Shown here: piece by piece, positions 8,953 through 16,709 of the stretch | Layout: each line of letters starts with the position of its first letter | Position numbering within the stretch: the first letter of the stretch is position 1 | From: UBA6623 sp965248235 | Lineage (GTDB): Bacteria; Acidobacteriota; Terriglobia; Bryobacterales; UBA6623 | Assembly (NCBI GenBank): GCA_965248235.1 | Contig: CBDFIU010000001.1 | Span: forward strand, 1 to 64,000 | Direction: 5' to 3' | DNA length: 64,000 bases | Notes under the pieces: model-generated | The model's input: the letters and a program-made list of their open reading frames with translations, nothing else | What the model was told of the DNA's origin: nothing | Databases searched by the model: none | Program-made: the position numbers and the translations under genes

Positions 8953-9026
8953 CACTGTGAATACAGTGTTCAGCGACGCCCATTCACACTCATTCACACT
9001 CAGCATTTGGGCAAACATTTGGGCAA
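8953..9026. promoter_or_regulatory. Short inverted and direct repeats at the left edge of the phage block
   Basis: CACTGTGAATACAGTG (8953-8968) is a 6-bp inverted repeat around four bases. It is followed by two adjacent copies of CATTCACACT (8981-9000) and two copies of CATTTGGGCAA (9004-9014, 9016-9026). Clustered short repeats in front of an early phage operon could be operators, origin iterons or a recombination site. Nothing here tells which. Confidence 0.3.
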
Positions 9027-9142
9027 TTCCGCCCACGCCCCATTTTTCTTTCCATTGATTTTCGCGGGAGGCCGGCGTGTAGGGGTGCATTGAGATCCAC
9101 CCTTCGCGCCTGGCCTCCTGGCGGAGCTGCGAGCGGCGGGCG

Positions 9143-9862
9143 ATGTGGGAGCATCTGCACCCGGAATCGAAACCCTTCGCCGGGGAGCATATCGCGGGCT
9201 GGATCGGCTCGGCGGTGCATGCCCGGCTAGCGGGCAAGGATCTTCCTGCTCTCCCGGAGCCGGCCCTTTTCGACGACCGCACGCCGACCGAGATTTACGC
9301 CCGGGCGCAGGTCAACATGCTCGTCACCTCGATCGAGGCCAAGGCCGATCCCATCGGCTGGAAGGTGCTCGCGCGGGAGTTGCCGGTCCGCGCGCCGGTC
9401 GAGGACGCGGTGATCGCGGGGACGTGCGACCTCGTGGTCGATACCGGACTTGGCAAGGCCGTGCTGGATGTCAAGACCGGCCATACCTCTCATCATTCCT
9501 GGCTGCAGCTCGGAGCTTATGCCGCGGCGCTCGATGCCACGGAGGACGAAGGACCCGCCTCGGTCGGGCTGATCTCCTGTCCGCGCCCGCGCGTCGGCCG
9601 GCCCGTAGCCGCGCAGATCGAATTCCGTCCCTCCGGCCCGGCAAAAACCGACGCCGCGGCGGTCGTTCGCCGCGTCATCGCACTCTTCAACGACGGCGGC
9701 GAACCGCTGCCCAATCCCGGCCTGCACTGCTCCCAATGCCGGGTGATGGACTGCGCCTCACGAATACTTCCACGAAAGGAACCCTATGCCAACCAAGGAA
9801 CAGTATCAAGTATGCAGACAAACAGTCGAGAGCGCCGCACTGGACGCCGCGCCTCACCTTAA
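9143..9862 (+). CDS. PD-(D/E)XK nuclease, Cas4/RecB-like
   Basis: The core reads AGTCDLVVD...AVLDVKTG, with the Asp and D-x-K of a PD-(D/E)XK active site, then LQLGAYAAAL (conserved Gln helix). At the C-terminus LHCSQCRVMDC carries three cysteines. Cas4/AddB-type nucleases use such a trio plus one N-terminal Cys to hold an Fe-S cluster. The missing cysteine lies upstream of ATG 9143, in codons 9089-9142 (IEIHPSRLASWRSCERRA), which are open back to TAG 9080 but offer only ATT 9089 as a start. The functional start is therefore unclear. The tail after residue about 210 overlaps recT by 77 bases. In phages such nucleases pair with RecT as an exonuclease-annealase couple. Confidence 0.7.
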   Translation: MWEHLHPESKPFAGEHIAGWIGSAVHARLAGKDLPALPEPALFDDRTPTEIYARAQVNMLVTSIEAKADPIGWKVLARELPVRAPVEDAVIAGTCDLVVDTGLGKAVLDVKTGHTSHHSWLQLGAYAAALDATEDEGPASVGLISCPRPRVGRPVAAQIEFRPSGPAKTDAAAVVRRVIALFNDGGEPLPNPGLHCSQCRVMDCASRILPRKEPYANQGTVSSMQTNSRERRTGRRASP

Positions 9863-10628
9863 GCGAATCGACGTCACGCCCGCTTATTTCTCCCGGGTAG
9901 TGCTCAACGCCATGATGACGAACCCCAGGATCGGCGAACGCGATGCCAAATCGCTACGCAAGGCGCTTCTGACCTGCGCCGAGCGCGGCCTGATGCCTGA
10001 CGGCCACTCCGCCGTAATCATTCCCGTTGGGAAAGACACGGCCCGGCGGGCGCGCCTCGACATCATGATCGGCGGCATGCTCGACAAGTGCCGCGAGGGA
10101 ATACCGGGGATTGTGATTCGGGCAAGGTGCGTCTACGCCGCCGACGAGTTCGACTACGAGGACGGGCTGCATCCGCTCCTGCGCCATGTCCCGAACAGGG
10201 ATGGCAAGCGCGAGAACGAAAACATCATTGCGGCCTACGCGGTGGCTCACATCCCGGGCAATGAGCAGCCGGAGTTCACGGTCTTCTACCGCGCTGACAT
10301 CGATGCGCGCAGGAAGCTTTCTCCGGCCGGTGGCAGCGGCCCCTGGGTGACGCACTACGCGCAGATGGCCGAAAAGTCGGTGCTGAGGGCGTTGTTGAAG
10401 CGCCTGCCGATCCGAGGTCAGGCCCGTGCGGCGATGGATGACTTCTTGCCGGAATCAGGCGAAGCGGACACGCCCGTCGTGGAGATGGCATCGCAAGGCG
10501 GCGGCGAGTATCAGGCCCGGCAGCAACAAAACAGCGATCCCGAGCCTGAACAGGCCGAAGACACCGCATCGCAAGAACAAGACACCGCACCCGACGGCAC
10601 GGGCAACTGGGAAAGCGATGAGTTCTAG
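9786..10628 (+). CDS. recT: RecT-family single-strand annealing protein
   Basis: A 280-residue protein with the RecT layout: an N-terminal region ending NPRIGERDAKSLRKALLTCA, the signature ERGLMPDGHSAVIIPVGKD, then RLDIMIGGMLDKCR, and a charged, disordered Glu/Gln-rich C-terminal tail after residue 225. RecT proteins anneal complementary single strands made by a partner exonuclease; the preceding nuclease is the likely partner. ATG 9786 follows GAAAGGA at 9774. Its stop overlaps the start of the next gene. Confidence 0.85.
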   Translation: MPTKEQYQVCRQTVESAALDAAPHLKRIDVTPAYFSRVVLNAMMTNPRIGERDAKSLRKALLTCAERGLMPDGHSAVIIPVGKDTARRARLDIMIGGMLDKCREGIPGIVIRARCVYAADEFDYEDGLHPLLRHVPNRDGKRENENIIAAYAVAHIPGNEQPEFTVFYRADIDARRKLSPAGGSGPWVTHYAQMAEKSVLRALLKRLPIRGQARAAMDDFLPESGEADTPVVEMASQGGGEYQARQQQNSDPEPEQAEDTASQEQDTAPDGTGNWESDEF

Positions 10629-12399
10629 CGCGATGGCGGAGATGATCGTCACGGTCAGCAACGTGCTGGGGGTGGAGCGGGCGGAGATCCCCCTGCCCAA
10701 GGCCGCGCCGCTGGGCGTACTCGGCCCTAACTCCGCCGGCAAGACATCGCTCGCCACGGCCATCGGCGCGGTGCTGTCGCGCGAGGCTAATCCGCTGGGT
10801 CTGGCCCCGACCGCGAGACCTTACTTACGCCAGGGGGCCGACTATGGCGAGGTTCTGCTGTCGGGTCCCGGCGGCACCGAGTACGTCCGTTGGGTGTTGT
10901 CGGAAAAGGCCATGCGGGTGTTCGCCGAGGCTCCCGAGCCGCTTCATCCCGCGGCTGTCGGGCTGACGGATTTCATCTCCCGGGCCAGCGCCCGCGCGCG
11001 GGGGGAGATCTGGGAGTCGGCCTTCCTGCCGCCGCCCGAGCAGATCGAGGACGAGCTGAAGAAAGAACTGCGTTCCGCGCTCGCCGGCGAGCGCATGGTG
11101 TCGGATGTCATCGACATTTTGCGGGAGCAGGGCTGGGAGTCGGTCGAGGGGGTCTACCGGGCCAAGGCGAAGGAGAGCAAGAGGGAGTGGTCCTCGATCA
11201 CGGGCGAGCCATACGGCACGTCGAAGGCCCCGAACTGGACGCCTCCGGGCTGGCGGTCGGACTACGACGGCGTGACGCCGCTCGAGGCCGAAGCCGCGCT
11301 CGGAGACGCGCGGGATGCCCTTCAGGCGCTCCATGTATCGGGAGCGGTCTCGGCGGCCGAAGCGCAACAGGCGAAAGACGCCGCCGAAAAGATTCCCGAA
11401 CTTCGTGAAAGAAAGGACGAGGCGGCCCGGCGGCTCGAGGAGGCCGGAAAGACGGCGGCGGCTGTCGAGGGGGAGATCGCCGGGATTAGGGCGGATGGTT
11501 TCGAGACGAAGAACAAGTACGAGGAGCACCAGCGCTCGAAGCCGAAGCCGAGCGACGGCAGGCCCTGTCCGCTCTGTGGCGGAAAGATTGTCGTGCGGGA
11601 CCGGGCCCTCTACGCGGCGGAGGACGAGGCGGCCTTCGCCGAGCGCATCAAGGACTGGGGGAAGCGGGGAGAGGAACTTGGGGACAGTCTCGATTTTCTG
11701 CGTCAGAAGCTGGCGGCGGCGAAGCGGAAGGGCAGGCCGATTCTTGAGCAGCGCGAGCGGGCGGAGAACGTCAAGGCTGATGCCGACGCTGATCTGCGGG
11801 CGGCGGGAGTGCAAGCTATCGGCGCGGACAGCCCTCTCAAGGCGGACGAGTCGGAAGAACGAATCGCGCTGGCCGAGCAGGAGCTCGAGTCGCGGAGGGA
11901 GGCGCTGGAGCTGATTCGCAAGCGTTCCGAGGCCACCGAAGCCCACCGCTCAGTCTCCTACTATGCGCTGATCGCGGAGCTGCTCGGGCCGCGTGGCATC
12001 CGGGGCCGCGCCATGAAAGCCGGCTTGGAGCGATTGGCGAAGGGCCTCGGGCGGGTGCATGAGCTGACCAACTGGCCCCTCGTCAAGCTCGATCCCTCCT
12101 ACGCCGTCAGTGCCGGGGAGCGGCCCGTGGCGTTGTGCTCGACCTCGGAGCAGTGGCGGGCGCAGACGGCGCTTCAGATCGCCCTCGCGCTGGCCCTAGA
12201 CAACAACTACGCCGTCCTGGACGGAGCCGATGTCCTCGACGCCCAAGGACTGAGCGAGCTGGGGGTGTTGTGCGATTCGCTTGCCGCGGATAGCGGTCTG
12301 TCCCTCGTGGTCTGCGCTACCGGATGCCGCGAGATGTTTCCCGAGCATTGGGCCACGGTCACGGTCCAGGAAGGCAGGATCAATGCTCACCCCGCGTGA
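10618..12399 (+). CDS. SMC/Rad50-like AAA ATPase with zinc hook
   Basis: A 593-residue ATPase. Walker A is GPNSAGKTSLA near residue 40. A coiled-coil middle is split by a zinc hook, RPCPLCGGKIV (CPLC), and a second coiled coil follows. The C-terminal half has CSTSEQWRAQTALQIALALAL in place of a classic ABC signature, and NNYAVLDGADVLD as the Walker B region. This is the domain order of Rad50/SbcC, in the shortened form seen in phage early operons. It probably works on DNA ends together with the adjacent nuclease and RecT. ATG 10618 lies within the end of recT; ATG 10633 (MAEMIVTV) is an alternative. Confidence 0.78.
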   Translation: MSSSAMAEMIVTVSNVLGVERAEIPLPKAAPLGVLGPNSAGKTSLATAIGAVLSREANPLGLAPTARPYLRQGADYGEVLLSGPGGTEYVRWVLSEKAMRVFAEAPEPLHPAAVGLTDFISRASARARGEIWESAFLPPPEQIEDELKKELRSALAGERMVSDVIDILREQGWESVEGVYRAKAKESKREWSSITGEPYGTSKAPNWTPPGWRSDYDGVTPLEAEAALGDARDALQALHVSGAVSAAEAQQAKDAAEKIPELRERKDEAARRLEEAGKTAAAVEGEIAGIRADGFETKNKYEEHQRSKPKPSDGRPCPLCGGKIVVRDRALYAAEDEAAFAERIKDWGKRGEELGDSLDFLRQKLAAAKRKGRPILEQRERAENVKADADADLRAAGVQAIGADSPLKADESEERIALAEQELESRREALELIRKRSEATEAHRSVSYYALIAELLGPRGIRGRAMKAGLERLAKGLGRVHELTNWPLVKLDPSYAVSAGERPVALCSTSEQWRAQTALQIALALALDNNYAVLDGADVLDAQGLSELGVLCDSLAADSGLSLVVCATGCREMFPEHWATVTVQEGRINAHPA

Positions 12400-13795
12400 C
12401 TATCAACTGGCGGACGTCGAGAAGCTGCGGCTGGTGCTGCGGCGGGTCCGTGCCGTGGTCTACCAGCTGCCCACCGGCGCGGGCAAGACGATCGTGGCCG
12501 GCTACATCGCCTCCCTGCTGGCCGACCGCGGCAAGCGGGCGCTGGTGCTGGTCCATCGCCGGGAACTGGTGCGCCAGTTTTCGAAGACCCTCACCCAGGC
12601 GGGCTTGGGCGATCAGTACGGCATCATCGCCGCGGGCCGCGCCGAGACGCGCTGGGCGCGTTTCCAGATCGCCTCGGTGCAGTCCATCAACTGCCGCGAG
12701 ACCGGCTGGCTGAAGCCCGACCTCGTGATCGTCGACGAGGCGCACCATGTCAAGGCTAAGACCTGGGAGAACGTGCTGGGCCGCTTCCCAGACACCAAGG
12801 TGTTGGGGTTGACGGCGACACCGGGACGGCTCGACGGCAAGCCGCTGGGCGATCACTTCGACACCTTGGTACAGGGGCCGTCGATCGGGGAGCTTGTCGA
12901 GCAGGGTGATTTGGCGCCGATGCGTGTTCTGCGTCCCGAACAGGGACTTTCGACCGCCGGTGTCCGCACGATGGCGGGCGATTGGAACAAGAAGGACCTC
13001 GACGAGCGGTTAACCGATCAGGTGATCGCGGCCGGAGCTGCCGCCTACCGCCGCTACGGGGCCGGCAAGAGGGCCATCTTCTTTGCCGTGAACCGGCGCC
13101 ATAGCAAGGCCATCGTCGAGAGTTTGAGCAAAGAGGGTTTCCGCGCCGAGCACATCGACGCCGAGACGGACGTCAGGCGCCGTGACCTGGTGCTCAAGGA
13201 GTTCGGCGAGGGCCTGATCCAGGTGGTCTCGAACGTGGACCTGATCTCGGAGGGAACCGACGTCCCCGAATGCGAAGTCATCATGATGGGCCGCCCGACC
13301 AAGAGCGTCACGATGTATTTGCAGCAGGCGGGGCGCGCCATGCGGCCCGGCGAGGGCAAGACCGCCCTGCTGCTCGATCTGGCCGGTAATTCCTGGGATC
13401 TCGGCCTGCCGGACGAAGAGCGCAGCTGGGACCTCGAGGGAACTAGGCAGGGTGCAGCCGTCGACAAGCGCCCGCCTGCGTTGCGTCAGCGCTGCTGCTC
13501 GGCCTGCGCCGAGGTCTACTCCTCGCGTCTTTTGGCCTGCCCATCTTGCGGTACCGAACACGTGCTGCCAAAGCCCCTGGAGGTCGAGACGGAGCTGAGC
13601 GAGGCGGCGCCGTCCGAACGCACCCCGAAGATCTCCCGGCGCCAGATGAAGTCACGCCTCGCCGCTGTCATGCGCCGGCGGGAGGGATACGAAGGGCTGG
13701 TCAGGATCGGCAAGGACTTCGGGTACAAGCCGGGCTGGGCGCGGCTCATGGCGGAAGTGCTGAAGGTGCCGATCGATGCCCACAAGACTAGTTGA
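12383..13795 (+). CDS. Superfamily 2 DNA/RNA helicase
   Basis: A 470-residue helicase starting MLTPRDYQLADVEKL (Q-like motif), with motif I LPTGAGKTIVAG, motif II IVDEAHH, motif III LTATPGR, and motifs V-VI SEGTDVPECE and QQAGRAMRPGEGK in the second RecA-like domain. The C-terminus carries two Cys pairs (CCSACAEVY and LACPSCG) that look like a zinc ribbon, then a helical tail. This resembles the phage-encoded, RadD-like (YejH) helicases. ATG 12383 overlaps the ATPase gene by 17 bases, continuing the coupled early operon. Confidence 0.88.
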   Translation: MLTPRDYQLADVEKLRLVLRRVRAVVYQLPTGAGKTIVAGYIASLLADRGKRALVLVHRRELVRQFSKTLTQAGLGDQYGIIAAGRAETRWARFQIASVQSINCRETGWLKPDLVIVDEAHHVKAKTWENVLGRFPDTKVLGLTATPGRLDGKPLGDHFDTLVQGPSIGELVEQGDLAPMRVLRPEQGLSTAGVRTMAGDWNKKDLDERLTDQVIAAGAAAYRRYGAGKRAIFFAVNRRHSKAIVESLSKEGFRAEHIDAETDVRRRDLVLKEFGEGLIQVVSNVDLISEGTDVPECEVIMMGRPTKSVTMYLQQAGRAMRPGEGKTALLLDLAGNSWDLGLPDEERSWDLEGTRQGAAVDKRPPALRQRCCSACAEVYSSRLLACPSCGTEHVLPKPLEVETELSEAAPSERTPKISRRQMKSRLAAVMRRREGYEGLVRIGKDFGYKPGWARLMAEVLKVPIDAHKTS

Positions 13796-14753
13796 CCTGC
13801 TGCGGGAGGACGGCATAAAGCTGCGCGGCAAGGGACCGGAGATCGCCGCCAAATGTCCTTTTCACGACGACCGGACGCCCTCGATGAGCGTCAACGTCGA
13901 GAAGGAGGTTTACAACTGCCACGGCTGCGGAGCAGAGGGAGACGCCGTGACCTATCTCATGGACAAGCGGGGCTTGAGCCAAAAGGAAGCCTTGCGGGAG
14001 GTCAAGGGCGAGATGCACTCGACGCAACCCAAGCCGCGGAAGAAGGAGTCACGGCCCAGCCGGCCGTACTGGATCTCCGGCCTGCCCGAAAACGCGATCA
14101 CGCGGCATCGCTACTTGCTGGGGGACGGGTCGCTCGCCTTCGTCGTCTGCCGTTTCCCGAAGGGAGCCCAAGCCAAGTGCAAGCCATACACGCCGGCCAA
14201 GCGCGGGGGCAGCGACGGCTGGACGATGAATCTGGCGATCAGAGAAGGACGTCCGCTCTACCGGCTGGGGGAGATGAACAAGGCGTCTTCCGGGAAGCAG
14301 GTGATGGTCGTCGAAGGAGAAAAGTGCGCCGACGCGGTCGCTTCCGCCTTCCCCAAGGCGGTGGTGACTACCTGGCACGGCGGCGCGAAGGCGTGGAAGT
14401 ACACCGACTGGTCGCCCCTCAAAGGCCGGCGCGTGCTGCTGGTCTCAGACGCCGACAGCGAGGGGCGGAAATGCATGCTCGACCTTGCCCGGCACCTCAA
14501 GGGCCTGGAGTGCACGGATATCAGGATCGCCCTGCCCGAGGGAGAGGATCACCGTGACATCGCCGACGAGATCGCCGAGGGCGGCGGGCAAGCCGCCGGG
14601 GAGTGGCTCAAACGGCTGGCCGCGCCCTGGAGGACGCCCGAGCCGGAGAAGACAGCCTCGAAGCAGCCGAAGAAAAAGAAGGATCCGCCTGCGCCCGCAA
14701 ACGCCGCCGACAACGACTATTTCCGCCCAACGTCGGCGACAGCGTTGCCGTGA
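13776..14753 (+). CDS. Phage DNA primase (CHC2 zinc finger + TOPRIM), frameshifted before its helicase part
   Basis: Residues 1-60 form a CHC2 zinc finger (KCPFHDDRTPSMSV then YNCHGCGAEGD). A TOPRIM-like domain follows: VMVVEGEKCADAVASAFP and VLLVSDADSEGRK. At residue about 320 (NDYFRP) the frame turns into a short unrelated tail and stops at 14753, while the next frame continues with a plausible helicase domain. A missing base near 14731 explains this, so the listed protein is the N-terminal half of a primase-helicase. Start ATG 13776 overlaps the helicase gene by 20 bases. Confidence 0.8.
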   Translation: MPTRLVDLLREDGIKLRGKGPEIAAKCPFHDDRTPSMSVNVEKEVYNCHGCGAEGDAVTYLMDKRGLSQKEALREVKGEMHSTQPKPRKKESRPSRPYWISGLPENAITRHRYLLGDGSLAFVVCRFPKGAQAKCKPYTPAKRGGSDGWTMNLAIREGRPLYRLGEMNKASSGKQVMVVEGEKCADAVASAFPKAVVTTWHGGAKAWKYTDWSPLKGRRVLLVSDADSEGRKCMLDLARHLKGLECTDIRIALPEGEDHRDIADEIAEGGGQAAGEWLKRLAAPWRTPEPEKTASKQPKKKKDPPAPANAADNDYFRPTSATALP

Positions 14754-15412
14754 GGCTCGCGACGCATCAGATCATGCTCTATTCGCGTTCAGCGCTCACG
14801 CAACCCTCGACCCTGATCTCACTGGCCGCCTACAACTGGTGGCTCGATTTGCTGACCCAGGAGTCGCTGACGCCCTCGTCCTGCCATTCGGTCGGGTCGG
14901 CGCTGATCCGCGCGGCCGACCGCCAGGGCCAGCTCGACCTCTCGCGGGTCGCCGGACGGGGATTCTTCCGCAACGACAACAACCGTTACGTATGGAACCT
15001 GGGCGACCGCCTGCTGGTTGACGGCAGGGAGGGGGAACTCGACAGCCTCCAGGACGGCTGGCACTACGTTAACGGCCCGCGCATCGAGGTCGCTGAAAAA
15101 CGCGCCGGCCACGGCGAGCGCAAGCGGGTCGCGGAGGCCGTCGAGCGTTACCGCTGGCAACATCCGTTGGACGGCAGGCGCTTTCTGGGCTGGCTGGTGT
15201 CGAGCATCGTCGGCGGCGCCTTGGAGTGGAGGCCGCATATCTGGCTGGCGGCGGCGGCCGAGACGGGCAAAAGCTGGTTGTTGAAGCGCGTCGCGGCTAG
15301 GCTGCTGGGCCCCATGGTCGTGCGCGTGGCGGACGCCACCCCGGCGGCGATGGCGCGGCGCATGCGCTCGGATTCGCTGCCGCTGATTCTTGACGAGGCC
15401 GAACCCGACCGG
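14731..15412 (+). pseudogene. Primase-helicase C-terminal ATPase part, frameshifted and truncated
   Basis: Continuing the primase in the neighbouring frame gives NVGDSVAVRLATHQIMLY, then a helical region and an ATPase with Walker A AAAETGKSWLLK and Walker B LPLILDEAEP, as in DUF927-like/superfamily 3 phage helicases. After DRQW (about 15412) the sequence becomes the C-terminus of an unrelated TIGR03435 gene read in another frame. The sensor motifs and C-terminal lid are therefore missing, and the enzyme is unlikely to work. Confidence 0.65.
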
Positions 15413-15693
15413 CAGTGGATCGACCCGGCATACACGGCCTGTTCAAACTCGGGGACCTGCCGGAGTTTGCCGCCAGGCTGGCTCTGCCGCTCGGTCGTCC
15501 CGTGCTGGACAAGACCGGCATCGAAGGGCGGCATTGGTTTCAGCTTGAGTGGGAAGGAGGCCGCTGGGACAATGTTGGCGCCTCGTCCCTCCGCACCGCC
15601 GTGCGCGAACAGTTGGGCCTGCAATTAGAGGAGAAAAGCGCGCCCCTCCCCGCCCTCGTCATCGACCATGTAGAGAAACCCGCCGGGGACTAG
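15413..15693 (+). pseudogene. TIGR03435 family protein, C-terminal fragment
   Basis: About 90 codons read LGDLPEFAARLALPLGRPVL, DKTGIEGRHWFQLEW, and the closing LQLEEKSAPLPALVIDHVEK before TAG 15691. This 'DKTGLxGRYDFxLxW ... VLVIDHVEKP' ending is the hallmark of the TIGR03435 family, known almost only from Acidobacteria, where many paralogues of unknown function occur. The N-terminal approximately 200 residues have been replaced by phage primase-helicase DNA. Confidence 0.75.
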
Positions 15694-15722
15694 ATAGACG
15701 AAACGCGCGGAAATCCCGGCCC

Positions 15723-16676
15723 TCACCCCTTAGCCAACAGCTCCCGAAACGTCGAGGGCAAGACATTCCCGCCGCTCAAAATACAAACCACATCCTGATC
15801 CGCGCGGCCAACCTTACCGGCGCGAAGCGCGGCGACGGCGACGGCCCCGCCCGGCTCGGCGACCACTTTCTGCTGCTCGGCCAGATAACGCACGGCTGCC
15901 GCGATCTCGTCCTCGTCGACCGCGACCACGTCGTCCACCAGACGCTCGACAATCCGCAAACCCCGCTCGCCCGGGCAGGCCACGACCAATGCGTCGGCCG
16001 TCGTCGGTTCGACGTTCACCGTCACCGGACGTCCCGCGGCGAGCGACTCCTTCATCGATGGGTTCGCCGCCGGTTGCACGCCGAAAACGCGGCATCCGGG
16101 TCGCTCCTGCTTGAGGGCCGACGCGACGCCTCCGATCAAACCGCCCCCGCTGATCGGCGCAACCACCGTGAAATCACCGTCGAGATCGTCGAGCAACTCC
16201 AGCCCGATCGTCCCGTCGCCGGCGATCGTTTCATCCGAATCATAAGGATGCAACAACAAACGCCCGGTTTCCTGTTGAACCCGAAACGTCGTATCCCAGC
16301 GGTCTTGGAACGTGTTCTCGCATAGCACGACCTCGCCGCCGTACTGCTCGGTCCGCTCGCGCTTGAAGGGCGACGAATTCTTCATCATCACGATCCGCGC
16401 GCTCACGCCGAGTTCGCGTGCCGCGTAGGCCGTCGCCTGCGCGAAGTTCCCCGACGACGACGTCACCACGCCCGCCCGCCGAGCCTGATCGAGATTGCCG
16501 AGAATGCTGTTGAAGGCCGGACGCACCTTGAACGCCCCGGTCGGTTGCTGCGATTCGAGCTTCAACCAAACCCGCCGCCCCAAATCGCGGCTCAGCGCAT
16601 CAGAGAGAACCAACGGGGAAGGCCGCAAGTAATCGGCCAGGCGTCGCCGCGCGTCGCGAATCGCTTCGAGTGTCAT
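15723..16676 (-). CDS. Threonine/serine dehydratase, PLP-dependent
   Basis: A 317-residue fold-type II PLP enzyme. The Schiff-base lysine is in PTGAFKVRPAFNSI, the substrate Asn loop in SSSGNFAQATAYAA, and the phosphate-binding glycine loop in ISGGGLIGG. The C-terminal LSGGNV is the usual cofactor-proximal motif. There is no regulatory ACT-like domain, so it resembles catabolic threonine dehydratase or serine racemase-like enzymes rather than feedback-regulated IlvA. It deaminates Thr or Ser to a 2-oxo acid plus ammonia. It is upstream-adjacent to lptFG on the same strand, with a 33-base gap. Confidence 0.88.
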   Translation of the reverse strand: MTLEAIRDARRRLADYLRPSPLVLSDALSRDLGRRVWLKLESQQPTGAFKVRPAFNSILGNLDQARRAGVVTSSSGNFAQATAYAARELGVSARIVMMKNSSPFKRERTEQYGGEVVLCENTFQDRWDTTFRVQQETGRLLLHPYDSDETIAGDGTIGLELLDDLDGDFTVVAPISGGGLIGGVASALKQERPGCRVFGVQPAANPSMKESLAAGRPVTVNVEPTTADALVVACPGERGLRIVERLVDDVVAVDEDEIAAAVRYLAEQQKVVAEPGGAVAVAALRAGKVGRADQDVVCILSGGNVLPSTFRELLAKG

Positions 16677-16709
16677 AAATTCCAGGGTCCAAGAAGCAAC
16701 AAGCCTCCA

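Larger units (their letters stand above)
8932..15412 (+). mobile_element. Phage-like recombination/replication block (prophage remnant)
   Basis: Six tightly overlapping same-strand frames encode a RecB/Cas4-like nuclease, RecT, an SMC-like ATPase, an SF2 helicase and a primase-helicase, a layout typical of phage early modules. Both edges fall inside broken chromosomal genes: an aminotransferase stump on the left and a TIGR03435 C-terminus on the right. No integrase, capsid or lysis gene is present, so this is a fragment. The edges are inferred from where similarity to each family stops and could be off by tens of bases. Confidence 0.65.

Noticed and set aside
8981..9026. CRISPR-like short repeats
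   Set aside because: Only two adjacent copies each of 10-11 bases, no spacers and no cas genes besides a phage Cas4-like nuclease.
8938..9120. C-terminal piece of a tyrosine integrase on the minus strand
   Set aside because: The frame reads YTPASRENQWK and IAQMFAQM, vaguely like integrase ends, but no catalytic Tyr-His-Arg region is present; too weak to annotate.
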